A stretch of 23,169 bases of DNA, taken from positions 1-23,169 of the IMG/VR virus record IMGVR_UViG_3300007559_000025. The stretch is one strand, 5' to 3'. Positions 17,134 to 22,411 of this stretch are shown here, piece after piece. The stretch comes from a virus. Each line of letters starts with the position of its first letter. Positions within the stretch are counted from its first letter, which is position 1. Under the pieces are notes generated by a model that had not been told where the DNA came from, searched no databases, and worked only from the letters and a program-made list of their open reading frames with translations. Made by a program: the position numbers and the translations under genes.

Positions 17134-17285
17134 AATGGCTAATAATTCTGCCAATATTTTTTACATTGTTGGCATCTAGCCAAGAAAAGAAAACTGAATA
17201 CCGATGTGTGCGGTGGGCGTGGACGGGTGATGTTTATAACCGCAAAGTTGTTTGCCTACAGTGGGAAAAGGTTGTACGGAAATGA
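17130..17285 (+). CDS. 51-residue exported protein with GTG start
   Basis: A GTG at 17130 begins MKWLIILPIFFTLLASSQEK, a signal-peptide-like N-terminus, followed by a small domain TEYRCVRWAWTGDVYNRKVVCLQWEKVVRK. The two Cys residues could form a disulfide outside the cytoplasm. No lipobox Cys is present after the hydrophobic stretch, so it is not an obvious o-spanin. I recall the RCVRW...GDVYNRKV..CL pattern in small phage proteins near lysis genes. The GTG start overlaps the upstream TGA (GTGA), and the longer upstream reading from 17004 is rejected because it runs through two coupled genes. Function unknown. Confidence 0.55.
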   Translation: MKWLIILPIFFTLLASSQEKKTEYRCVRWAWTGDVYNRKVVCLQWEKVVRK

Positions 17286-17776
17286 TTGATCCAGTAACAG
17301 CGTTAGAAGGACTACAAAGCGCCATTGGATTAGTCCGTAAGGCGGCTAAAGTAGCCAACGATTTAGGCGGCATGGCGGGCGTTATTGGGAAGCTCTTTGA
17401 TGCCCGTAGCCAAGCGACTAAAGCAATGGTTGAGGCCAAAAGGTCGGGCAACAAATCTAACTTTAGCGTTGCAATGCAAATAGAAAATGCGTTGATGCAA
17501 ACGGCTAAGTTGGAAGCTGAATTAGTTTTGCTTTATATGCAGACGGGCAACATAGACGTGTGGAATAAGATCAAAGCTAGAGCTGCTGAGATGGACAGGG
17601 ATGATGCTATTGAAGCCCGCAAAGCCAAAGATGAAGAAAAAAAGCGCAAAGAGGCCGAGCAAGAGCAAATGGAGTGGGCTGTTGGAATTGTGATAATTGT
17701 GATGTTTATTGGTGCTATTGGTTGGGGGATCAATGAGATTACCGAAATGTGTCCCAAGACAGGGTGTGGTCGGTGA
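17282..17776 (+). CDS. MIDPVTAL-type protein with C-terminal membrane segment
   Basis: A 164-residue protein starting MIDPVTALEGLQSAIGLVRKA, with a helical and charged middle (ARAAEMDRDDAIEARKAKDEEKKRKEAEQEQ) and one C-terminal membrane helix (about 130-150, MEWAVGIVIIVMFIGAIGWG) followed by MCPKTGC. I recognise this family from many marine and freshwater phages, where it often sits in or near the lysis genes; its function is not established. The ATG at 17282 overlaps the upstream stop (ATGA); an ATG at 17252 in the same frame would overlap the preceding gene and is less likely. Its stop overlaps a GTG start. Confidence 0.7.
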   Translation: MIDPVTALEGLQSAIGLVRKAAKVANDLGGMAGVIGKLFDARSQATKAMVEAKRSGNKSNFSVAMQIENALMQTAKLEAELVLLYMQTGNIDVWNKIKARAAEMDRDDAIEARKAKDEEKKRKEAEQEQMEWAVGIVIIVMFIGAIGWGINEITEMCPKTGCGR

Positions 17777-17922
17777 ATGAGTACCAAAAGCAATTTGACC
17801 TTTTCCTTAAAGTCTTTGTGCGGTTGTGCATTGCATGGTGGGTGCTTGGACTGCTCCGCTTCCTGCCAGATGAGTTGGCTGGGAAGATTGTCGATAAACT
17901 ATTAGGGATGATTGGATTATGA
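17773..17922 (+). CDS. 49-residue membrane protein with GTG start
   Basis: GTG at 17773 starts MNEYQKQFDLFLKVFVRLCI, followed by AWWVLGLLRFLPDELAGKIV and a C-terminal DKLLGMIGL. One hydrophobic segment lies around residues 13-30. The start overlaps the preceding TGA (GTGA) and the stop overlaps the next ATG (ATGA), so it is locked into the chain of coupled genes. A different reading from ATG 17777 gives a Cys-rich 42-residue peptide that breaks this pattern and was not chosen. A lysis-related membrane peptide is the best guess. Confidence 0.5.
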   Translation: MNEYQKQFDLFLKVFVRLCIAWWVLGLLRFLPDELAGKIVDKLLGMIGL

Positions 17923-18227
17923 GTGAGCCAAATGAAAAACACGCTTTGATTGAGAAGGTGGCGTTTGCCATCCTACCAATTTTGTTCACCTGTGTGGTTT
18001 ACCTAATGAACTCACTTTCGCACCTGTCGCATGAAGTGACTGTGTTAAACAACAAGATTAGTTTGGTTGTTACTTCAGACAACAAACAAGCTACCAATAC
18101 GGGTGCTGAGTTAGCCCGTGAAAAACTGCGTCAAGATTTGGAAAAAGAAATCCAAAAGAATCGTGACGATATCATGCACAACCGACAAGACATTGCCGTT
18201 ATCTACGAAAAACTGGGGAAAAAATAA
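17919..18227 (+). CDS. membrane-anchored coiled-coil protein (spanin/lysis candidate)
   Basis: A 102-residue protein with one N-terminal membrane helix (about 14-32, VAFAILPILFTCVVYLMNS) and a long helical region (HEVTVLNNKISLVVTSDNKQ, then AREKLRQDLEKEIQKNRDDIMHNRQDIAVIYEKLGKK) that looks like a coiled coil. This is the layout of an inner-membrane lysis accessory, and also fits an i-spanin, although no partner o-spanin with a lipobox is visible nearby. I also recall close relatives in phage lysis regions annotated only as DUF. The TAA overlaps the next ATG by one base (TAATG). Confidence 0.6.
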   Translation: MSEPNEKHALIEKVAFAILPILFTCVVYLMNSLSHLSHEVTVLNNKISLVVTSDNKQATNTGAELAREKLRQDLEKEIQKNRDDIMHNRQDIAVIYEKLGKK

Positions 18228-18730
18228 TGCTATCTCTATTCTCAACCCTTGGCGGTTTGCTTATCTCGGGTTTACCTAAACTCTTAGATTTTTTTCAAAA
18301 CAAGGCAGACCAAAGTCATGAGTTGGCTTTGGCCCGTGTCCAAGTAGAGTTACAACTACAAATGATGGCTCAAGGCTTTGCAGCGCAAGAGCGTATGGAG
18401 GAAATTCGTACAGACCAAATTGCCATGCAAACAGATGCCCAAATGACTGAAGCGGCTTTAAAGCATGATGAAAAGATCATGGAAAAAGCAAGCACTTGGG
18501 TGGTTAACTTTGTAGGTACTGTCAGACCTATCGTTACTTACATCTTTATTTTTGAGTTATGTGCAATCAACGCATGGATTGCCTACTACGTTTACAGCAG
18601 ACCTAGTTTGGTCAACAACATGGATGACTTGATTCGAGTTACTGACATTATTTTCTCGGGCGATGAAATGGCAATGCTTGGAGGAATTATCGGCTTTTGG
18701 TTTGGCTCACGTTCATGGTCTAAGAAATGA
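18227..18730 (+). CDS. GTA-type 3TM holin
   Basis: A 167-residue protein with an N-terminal hydrophobic/amphipathic helix (1-22), a long helical middle with many Gln and Met residues, and two membrane segments: 100-123 (RPIVTYIFIFELCAINAWIAYYVY) and about 146-160, ending FWFGSRSWSKK. The VGTVRP...FWFGSRSWSK pattern matches the GTA_holin_3TM family. Such proteins make holes or lesions in the inner membrane that let endolysin reach the wall. It overlaps the endolysin gene by ATGA (18727-18730), which fits paired expression. This is the best holin candidate in the cassette. Confidence 0.75.
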   Translation: MLSLFSTLGGLLISGLPKLLDFFQNKADQSHELALARVQVELQLQMMAQGFAAQERMEEIRTDQIAMQTDAQMTEAALKHDEKIMEKASTWVVNFVGTVRPIVTYIFIFELCAINAWIAYYVYSRPSLVNNMDDLIRVTDIIFSGDEMAMLGGIIGFWFGSRSWSKK

Positions 18731-19230
18731 AAATTAGCAAAGAAGGCGAACACCTGATGCACTTCTTTGAAGGCTACAGGGCTAAACCGTATCGATGCAG
18801 TGCTGCCATTTGGACGGTGGGATGGGGACACGCAATGTACTCAGACCAATTAAACCTACCAAACGTGCGAAAAGAGGGTTATACGGGGCTTATCAGGTCT
18901 GACTATCAACTAAAAGAAGGGGATGCCCGTGTTTGGTCTAAAGATGAATTGGTCGATTTGTTCAAGAGTGACATCGATACTTTTGAACGTGGTGTTATTC
19001 GACTTTCTCCTAATCTTGCTAGTCATCAAAGCAAATTCGACGCTGTTACATCTTTTGCGTACAACGCAGGGTTAGGGAATTACCAACGGTCAACCATTCG
19101 CATAAAGGTTAACCGTGGTGATTGGGAGGGCGCTGCTGAAGCCTTTATGAGTTGGACTAAAGCGGGCGGTAAAGAGGTTTCAGGGCTTGTCAAACGACGC
19201 AAAGCGGAAGTGGTTTTATTTCTTAGCTGA
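18727..19230 (+). CDS. endolysin, GH24 lysozyme family
   Basis: A 167-residue muramidase that cuts the MurNAc-GlcNAc bond of peptidoglycan. FFEGYRAKPYRCSAAIWTVGWGH gives the family active site: E15 as the general acid, C24 at the position held by Asp in T4 lysozyme, and T30 (E-x8-C-x5-T). The Cys variant occurs naturally in GH24 endolysins. SFAYNAGLGNY and the last SGLVKRRKAEVVLFLS are also family signatures. There is no signal peptide or SAR segment, so it should depend on the holin for release. It is the last late gene; its 3' end overlaps the convergent zinc-ribbon gene by 15 nt. Confidence 0.92.
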   Translation: MKISKEGEHLMHFFEGYRAKPYRCSAAIWTVGWGHAMYSDQLNLPNVRKEGYTGLIRSDYQLKEGDARVWSKDELVDLFKSDIDTFERGVIRLSPNLASHQSKFDAVTSFAYNAGLGNYQRSTIRIKVNRGDWEGAAEAFMSWTKAGGKEVSGLVKRRKAEVVLFLS

Positions 19231-19401
19231 GTTTTGGCGTAGGTGTTTGCCTGTCAAACGCATAATCCAACAAGATTGGCATATCCACTTATGCCCCATG
19301 TCAATACCCCCCTCGGGAGGCTTGACTTCATCACATTTATTGCAAGATTTATATTGGTGGACGGGCTGATTGCCGCCTAGTCCGAGTGGATACATTGCCA
19401 T
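19216..19401 (-). CDS. small zinc-ribbon protein
   Basis: A 61-residue protein with two CxxC pairs: SCNKCDEVKPPEGG (C20, C23) and WICQSCW (C41, C44), spaced like a zinc ribbon. Such small phage proteins often bind nucleic acid or RNA polymerase, but the target here is unknown. Two in-frame ATGs lie near the start (19401 and 19395); both overlap the upstream gene. The 3' end overlaps the endolysin by 15 nt in convergent orientation. It is the last gene of the leftward operon. Confidence 0.65.
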   Translation of the reverse strand: MAMYPLGLGGNQPVHQYKSCNKCDEVKPPEGGIDMGHKWICQSCWIMRLTGKHLRQNSAKK

Positions 19402-19697
19402 TCTCTTTCATTTCGCCCTGAATTGGATTTCACGGTGTTGCCTGTTAATTGGATAAGACCGATGACTTTCATTTCATTGAGCCGCCTAGCCACTTGATTG
19501 GGGTCTAAGTCTGTACGGGCTGAAATCCCATCTTTGCCCAAAGCACCATGTTTTTGCAAACAATCCAAGATGGTTTGGTGGTGCTGAGACACAGCGTCTT
19601 TAATCGACTCTGCTGCCTCAAATGAGGTCACGGGGTCATTGGCTCTAACTCTTGGAAATTCGGGAAATATTCTGTCAAACATTCTTTTGTAGTCCAT
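19377..19697 (-). CDS. winged-helix DNA-binding protein
   Basis: A 106-residue protein with PRVRANDPVTSFEAAESIKDAVSQHHQTILDCLQKHG (about 15-51), then SARTDLDPNQVARRLNEMKVIGLIQLTGNTVKSNSGRNEREWQ, a helix-turn-helix and wing typical of small phage winged-helix proteins. These usually sit in early gene clusters and can regulate transcription. AAGGA lies before its ATG. Its 3' part overlaps the zinc-ribbon start by 25 nt. The DNA-binding fold is well supported; target and effect are unknown. Confidence 0.75.
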   Translation of the reverse strand: MDYKRMFDRIFPEFPRVRANDPVTSFEAAESIKDAVSQHHQTILDCLQKHGALGKDGISARTDLDPNQVARRLNEMKVIGLIQLTGNTVKSNSGRNEREWQCIHSD

Positions 19698-19769
19698 GAT
19701 TGTTCCTTAAAGGTGGGGGTACTAACTGCTCGTCTGCAAGCTAAAATTGCGCAGCTTTCCCCCCGTTAT

Positions 19770-20009
19770 TTAAAATGGGATTTCTTCCTCATCCCGTGGC
19801 AAACCTTTGTAATCCTCTTTAGGTTTTGGAGTGTTTAGGTATGCCCAACCGTTCCAACCGCCATCAGGTAAAGGGATGCTATCCAACTTGAGCATTGGGC
19901 CATTCTTGGTTTCAATAACCGATCCAATGGTTTGATAGCGTGATTTTTCCACACCATCTTTGTTTTTATATTTACCTGAAACAACGGTAATTTCGTAAAG
20001 TTTAGACAT
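19770..20009 (-). CDS. SSB-like protein with acidic C-terminal tip
   Basis: A 79-residue protein of mostly beta strands: SKLYEITVVSGKYKNKDGVE, then RYQTIGSVIETKNGPMLKLDSI, ending KEDYKGLPRDEEEIPF. The last eight residues copy the tip of bacterial SSB (DDDIPF), which recruits replication and repair proteins. Together with the small beta body this suggests an OB-like single-strand binding or SSB-mimic role. It lies directly downstream of the exonuclease (8-nt overlap) in a recombination operon, where an SSB is expected. The start is placed at 20009; GGAA lies 10 nt upstream. An ATG at 20033 would add eight residues and overlap the exonuclease more. Confidence 0.65.
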   Translation of the reverse strand: MSKLYEITVVSGKYKNKDGVEKSRYQTIGSVIETKNGPMLKLDSIPLPDGGWNGWAYLNTPKPKEDYKGLPRDEEEIPF

Positions 20010-20628
20010 TTTTAATTTCCATAAGTTGAGCAATTTTTACATCAAGTTCATTTAAGAATTTGACAATTTCTTCTTCCATCAGTCTGATATACATATTGTC
20101 CCGAGGAACACGTTTAACAAACAATTGAAGCTCTTGGGGCAGACGATTGTCAAATGACACAAAGTCACACCAACTACGATTTGTGCAAGCCATTTGAAAT
20201 TGCATCTGGGTGTTGTATTTGCCTGGCACTGTTTGACTAAGCAAAGTTTCAATATGCGTGGCGGTGTTAGGGCATTTGATCTCTAACAGGCCATCATCCC
20301 CCACAAGGCCATCAGGGGACGCACCCGCCATGATTATTGAGGGATGGGGTACAAACCCCACCTCATCCACTAAAACATCGTGTAAAGCCTCATAAGCGGC
20401 TCGGGCAAGAGGTTCTGTGTCTGTGCCGTGTTGCATGGCAGCATTGGTAAAACTATCCCCCTTTTGATTTGTTAGGCGTTCGCACACCAATTGAGCCATG
20501 TAGTTGTCACGGGTTGCTGAATAGCCCGTTTTTGTCTTGGCAAGCACATCCGCTACACGGGATGCGGTAACTTTGCCAATTCGTGCCGCAAACCATTGGT
20601 CTGAGCGTTGTTCAATCATTTCAATCAT
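20002..20628 (-). CDS. YqaJ/lambda-type recombination exonuclease
   Basis: A 208-residue nuclease of the PD-(D/E)xK superfamily. SDQWFAARIGKVTASRVADVL (about 9-29) is the family opening motif, HGTDTEPLARAAYE holds E72, GASPDGLVG holds D106, and LLEIKCP holds E116 and K118; a Gln-rich helix follows (QMQFQMA). Lambda Exo-type enzymes degrade one strand from duplex ends 5'-3' and leave a 3' overhang for the annealing protein encoded just upstream. It overlaps that gene by ATGA (20625-20628) and the SSB-like gene by 8 nt. The active-site residues expected for the family are present. Confidence 0.9.
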   Translation of the reverse strand: MIEMIEQRSDQWFAARIGKVTASRVADVLAKTKTGYSATRDNYMAQLVCERLTNQKGDSFTNAAMQHGTDTEPLARAAYEALHDVLVDEVGFVPHPSIIMAGASPDGLVGDDGLLEIKCPNTATHIETLLSQTVPGKYNTQMQFQMACTNRSWCDFVSFDNRLPQELQLFVKRVPRDNMYIRLMEEEIVKFLNELDVKIAQLMEIKNV

Positions 20629-21227
20629 AATTTCCCCTTTGCTTCATCTTTTGCTGCAATTACTTTAATCTGCCAAGCCTTGTCACCATCACAAGCGGCA
20701 TAAGCTACTCTGTAGGCAACTTTAAGTTCATCTTGTGTAGAGGCGTTGTGAATAGCTAAAAACAAGTCTGTCATGCTGTTTGGGTCAATGGTTGACTCAG
20801 GCTCATCACCTTGCGGAAGATCATCACCAGCGTAGATGTATAGGCCGAGGCCATGCAAGCTAAGTGCTTTGGTCATGCAGCGCATGATGGCTGTGTTAAC
20901 CGCAAACGCATCACATTCAACCCGATACTCTTTGCCATACTTAGAGACCGCTGTATAGCCTTTAAGTGGGATTGCTTTGTTGCCTGAGTCCATCACAGGT
21001 AACTGGCAGGTCATTGGCTTGTCAAACATTGTGACTGTCACCCAGACCATTGCTGTACCATTGATTTCCATGTAGCACTTGCCATCAAACATCTCTACCT
21101 TGAAGGTAGCTTTAGCATCAGCTTTAAGTGCCTCGGCCCATGCCCAAGCCCATGATAGGTAGGTCAGGTTGGCTTTCTTTTCCGTATGCTCATTGACATT
21201 GAGTTTGAGTAATTCTTGCACGTTCAT
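20625..21227 (-). CDS. single-strand annealing protein (DUF1071/Sak-like)
   Basis: A 200-residue protein with LTYLSWAWAWAEALK (21-35), GTAMVWVTVTM and LPVMDSGNKAIPLKGY (76-91), and NTAIMRCMTKALSLHGLGLYIYAGDDLP (111-138). These are the hallmarks of the DUF1071/SSAP_Sak family, related to Sak/Erf/Red-beta type recombinases. They coat single strands and anneal complementary ones after exonuclease resection. The gene is followed by the exonuclease with an ATGA overlap. The last third (about 145-200) is helical and less conserved. With the neighbours it forms a complete phage recombination set. Confidence 0.88.
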   Translation of the reverse strand: MNVQELLKLNVNEHTEKKANLTYLSWAWAWAEALKADAKATFKVEMFDGKCYMEINGTAMVWVTVTMFDKPMTCQLPVMDSGNKAIPLKGYTAVSKYGKEYRVECDAFAVNTAIMRCMTKALSLHGLGLYIYAGDDLPQGDEPESTIDPNSMTDLFLAIHNASTQDELKVAYRVAYAACDGDKAWQIKVIAAKDEAKGKL

Positions 21228-21382
21228 GATTCAATTCTTTCAATTTGTTTAGCTACTAACCATTTGTCACCCAATTGGCGCACAGAGCGCACCCATTGGC
21301 GTTGATAGGAACGGATAACTTCAGGCGGTGCGTCATACCGTGAAAATATGCGTCTTACTTGTTTAAGAAAACGTGTGTTCAT
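21224..21382 (-). CDS. small basic protein, unknown function
   Basis: A 52-residue basic, helical protein: MNTRFLKQVRRIFSRYDAPP, then SYQRQWVRSVRQLGDKWLVAKQIERIES. GGAGG lies just upstream, 5 nt before the ATG at 21382; an alternative ATG is at 21385, and a much longer start at 21442 has no such RBS. It overlaps the annealing protein by ATGA and the upstream membrane peptide's stop by one base (TGATG). The basic helices could bind nucleic acid, but I recognise no family. Confidence 0.55.
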   Translation of the reverse strand: MNTRFLKQVRRIFSRYDAPPEVIRSYQRQWVRSVRQLGDKWLVAKQIERIES

Positions 21383-21474
21383 CATCCCCTCCAAGCTAAC
21401 ATTACGCCAATGCCGCCAAAGATGACGATGGCAAGCACACATTCAATAAGTGTTTGAATAATCTTAGATTTCAT
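21382..21474 (-). CDS. 30-residue membrane peptide in the early operon
   Basis: Between two overlapped genes is a short ORF reading MKSKIIQTLIECVLAIVIFG followed by GIGVMLAWRG. It has a basic N-terminus, one membrane helix (about 8-27), and a short Arg end, consistent with a single-pass inner-membrane peptide. It overlaps the upstream gene by 11 nt and shares its stop with the next start (TGATG), so its place in the operon is tight. Early small membrane peptides in phages can block superinfection or alter the host membrane, but that is only a possibility. Confidence 0.5.
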   Translation of the reverse strand: MKSKIIQTLIECVLAIVIFGGIGVMLAWRG

Positions 21475-21736
21475 TTTGTTCTTTCAGCATACGAGCGTGG
21501 TGAATCTTGGTTTCAGACATGATGTGTTGAAATTCAGATAAAGGCAGATCGCAAGAAATGTCATCACCTTTTAGGTTAAAGACAAACACATCGTAGATTT
21601 CCGCTGAGTTGTGGTCATGTGGCAGATTGATTTCTGCGGGGTAGTAGTCATAGCCGACTTTTACGTTTTCAAGCGTTGTGCCATTGTCATAAGACACAAC
21701 GTCATCAAAGTAATAGTGGAGTTTGTAGTCAATCAT
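21464..21736 (-). CDS. first gene of the leftward operon, unknown function
   Basis: A 90-residue acidic protein starting MIDYKLHYYFDDVVSYDNGT with beta-type strands (VKVGYDYYPAEINLP, YDVFVFNLKGDD) and a C-terminal helix (LSEFQHIMSETKIHHARMLKEQ). No known motif. AGAAAGG at 21742-21748 with a 5-nt gap supports the ATG at 21736; the longer reading from 21838 would run through the promoter and operator. As the first gene after the leftward promoter it is probably expressed early and strongly. Function unknown. Confidence 0.6.
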   Translation of the reverse strand: MIDYKLHYYFDDVVSYDNGTTLENVKVGYDYYPAEINLPHDHNSAEIYDVFVFNLKGDDISCDLPLSEFQHIMSETKIHHARMLKEQNEI

Positions 21737-21778
21737 CTTTACCTTTCTAAATAGACCCCAAAAGTAGGGCATGGGTGG

Positions 21779-21808
21779 ACTATAACGCACCTTATATAAC
21801 CAAGTCAA
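21779..21808 (-). promoter_or_regulatory. sigma70-like promoter for the leftward early operon
   Basis: On the minus strand TTGACT (21803-21808) is followed 18 nt later by TATAGT (21779-21784), each one base from consensus. Transcription would begin at about 21771 and reach the gene at 21736 with a leader of about 35 nt. The -35 box lies inside the ATAACC-N13-GGTTAT inverted repeat, so a repressor bound there would block it. Confidence 0.7.
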
Positions 21809-21820
21809 GTGTAAGGTTAT
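21796..21820. promoter_or_regulatory. candidate operator: ATAACC-N13-GGTTAT inverted repeat
   Basis: Perfect 6-bp arms, 21796-21801 and 21815-21820, centred on the -35 box of the leftward promoter. An overlapping pair ACCTTA (21789-21794) and TAAGGT (21812-21817) gives the same symmetry. The spacing fits a dimeric repressor contacting two major grooves. The likely binder is the Cro-like protein encoded at 21847. Confidence 0.5.
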
Positions 21821-21833
21821 TAGCGAACTAATA
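21818..21833. promoter_or_regulatory. candidate operator: 16-bp palindrome TATTAG-CGAA-CTAATA
   Basis: Perfect 6-bp arms around a 4-bp centre, 14 bp upstream of the cro-like ATG and touching the candidate rightward -10 box. This position fits autoregulation: bound protein would stop RNA polymerase at the repressor's own promoter. Confidence 0.55.
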
Positions 21834-21846
21834 TACAATCTGCCTT
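21834..21846 (+). promoter_or_regulatory. candidate rightward promoter, possible leaderless start
   Basis: TACAAT (21834-21839) is one base from the -10 consensus and ends 7 nt before the ATG of the cro-like gene, so transcription would begin at or next to the start codon. No RBS is visible before the ATG. The -35 region (about 21811-21816) is poor, so the promoter may be weak. The known lambda cI transcript from PRM is leaderless, which makes the reading plausible. Confidence 0.4.
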
Positions 21847-22005
21847 ATGGACAAAAACAAGTTTATTGCATTAGCAGGCTCACAGGATGAGCTAGCCAAA
21901 CTGTTAGGCATTAGCCAGGCGGCTGTGTCTCAATGGAAAACTGTGCCTCAAGCAAGGGTTTGGCAATTAAAGTTGTTAAAACCTGAATGGTTTGACAATA
22001 AATAA
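21847..22005 (+). CDS. P22 Cro-like transcription repressor
   Basis: A 52-residue protein (MDKNKFIALAGSQDELAKLL, then GISQAAVSQWKTVPQARVWQ and LKLLKPEWFDNK) with a helix-turn-helix at about residues 13-33. The run ISQAAVSQWKTVP followed by a xxxWQLKLL helix matches the P22 Cro family (AVSQW...VP...AYRLE). Such proteins bind palindromic operators as dimers and switch early gene expression. It is divergent to the leftward operon with two inverted repeats between. Its last codons contain the -35 box of the small RNA promoter at 21992. No CI partner is visible, so it may be the sole regulator here. Confidence 0.8.
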   Translation: MDKNKFIALAGSQDELAKLLGISQAAVSQWKTVPQARVWQLKLLKPEWFDNK

Positions 22006-22021
22006 AAAATGTGTTTATAAT
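21992..22021 (+). promoter_or_regulatory. perfect-consensus sigma70 promoter for the small RNA
   Basis: TTGACA (21992-21997) and TATAAT (22016-22021) both match the consensus exactly and are 18 nt apart. The -35 box lies within the last codons of the cro-like gene. Transcription should start around 22027-22029, just before a structured region that ends in a T tract. It is the strongest-looking promoter in the window. Confidence 0.85.
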
Positions 22022-22027
22022 TTAATC

Positions 22028-22128
22028 GTTGCCGTGAGAAGCGACCTGATGAAGCCACTTAATTCTACTCTCGCCCTTGGTATTTGCCGCAGGGTTCTCA
22101 CCGAGGGTAGAGCTAAGTGGCTTTTTTT
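22028..22128 (+). ncRNA. about 100-nt structured phage small RNA, possibly C4/CI antisense class
   Basis: Between a perfect promoter and a T tract the sequence forms a closing stem AAGCCACTTA (22052-22061) with TAAGTGGCTT (22114-22123), an inner stem CTACTCTC (22065-22072) with GAGGGTAG (22103-22110), and an apical CCCT/AGGG pair. The 5' part GTGAGAA (22034-22040) can pair with TTCTCAC (22095-22101), which crosses the main stem: a pseudoknot or a switch. No convincing coding frame fits. The arrangement resembles, from memory, the C4 antisense RNA of P1/P7 and CI RNA of P4, which silence phage genes by pairing with mRNA leaders. The class call is tentative; that it is an RNA gene is well supported. 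Confidence 0.75.
22052..22128 (+). terminator. terminator hairpin forming the 3' end of the small RNA
   Basis: The 10-bp perfect stem (22052-22061 with 22114-22123) ends directly in TTTTT (to 22128). Its large loop carries the inner stem, so the terminator and RNA core are the same structure. It should also limit read-through from cro into the replication genes. Confidence 0.65.
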
Positions 22129-22411
22129 ACGTCTATTTTCTTTGCATCCGTACTCCACACGACAGCAGCGCATTTGCATGGATGGCTTGGAAGAAAACAC
22201 CGACAACAGGACACACCCCCTGCATTGCCGATCAGCGTTGGTTAAGCGACTGATAAAGCATTTGGTACAACGGTGGAAACAAGGCCAGATGTATAAGCGA
22301 ATTGACCCGTCAAGCGCACTTGGTTGCTCTTGTTTTTAGTTAGACGAATTAAGATGAATTATGGAAAACAGAGTGATGGAGAAAGGTGGTATATCCACCC
22401 TTGGAGAACCT
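22129..22411 (+). other. region between small RNA and replication gene, no convincing gene
   Basis: About 280 nt hold no well-supported gene. A 53-residue frame (22178-22339, basic helical middle KRLIKHLVQRWKQGQMYKR) has no RBS and is doubtful. AAGCGACTGATAAAGC (22244-22259) is an imperfect copy of AAGCGACCTGATGAAGC in the small RNA (22039-22055). A GGTGG-TATAT-CCACC inverted repeat (22386-22400) sits just before the replication gene's RBS and could affect its translation. Confidence 0.4.

Noticed and set aside
17777-17905. 42-residue Cys-rich peptide starting at ATG 17777
   Set aside because: It breaks the chain of stop-start overlaps, and the overlapping GTG-started frame gives a sensible membrane protein.
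21992-22339. 115-residue + strand reading frame across the small RNA
   Set aside because: It begins inside the end of cro without an RBS, runs through the promoter and the terminator-like structure, and shows no family pattern. The RNA explanation fits better.
22178-22339. 53-residue small gene after the RNA
   Set aside because: No RBS, no recognised motif; kept only as a note in the region entry.
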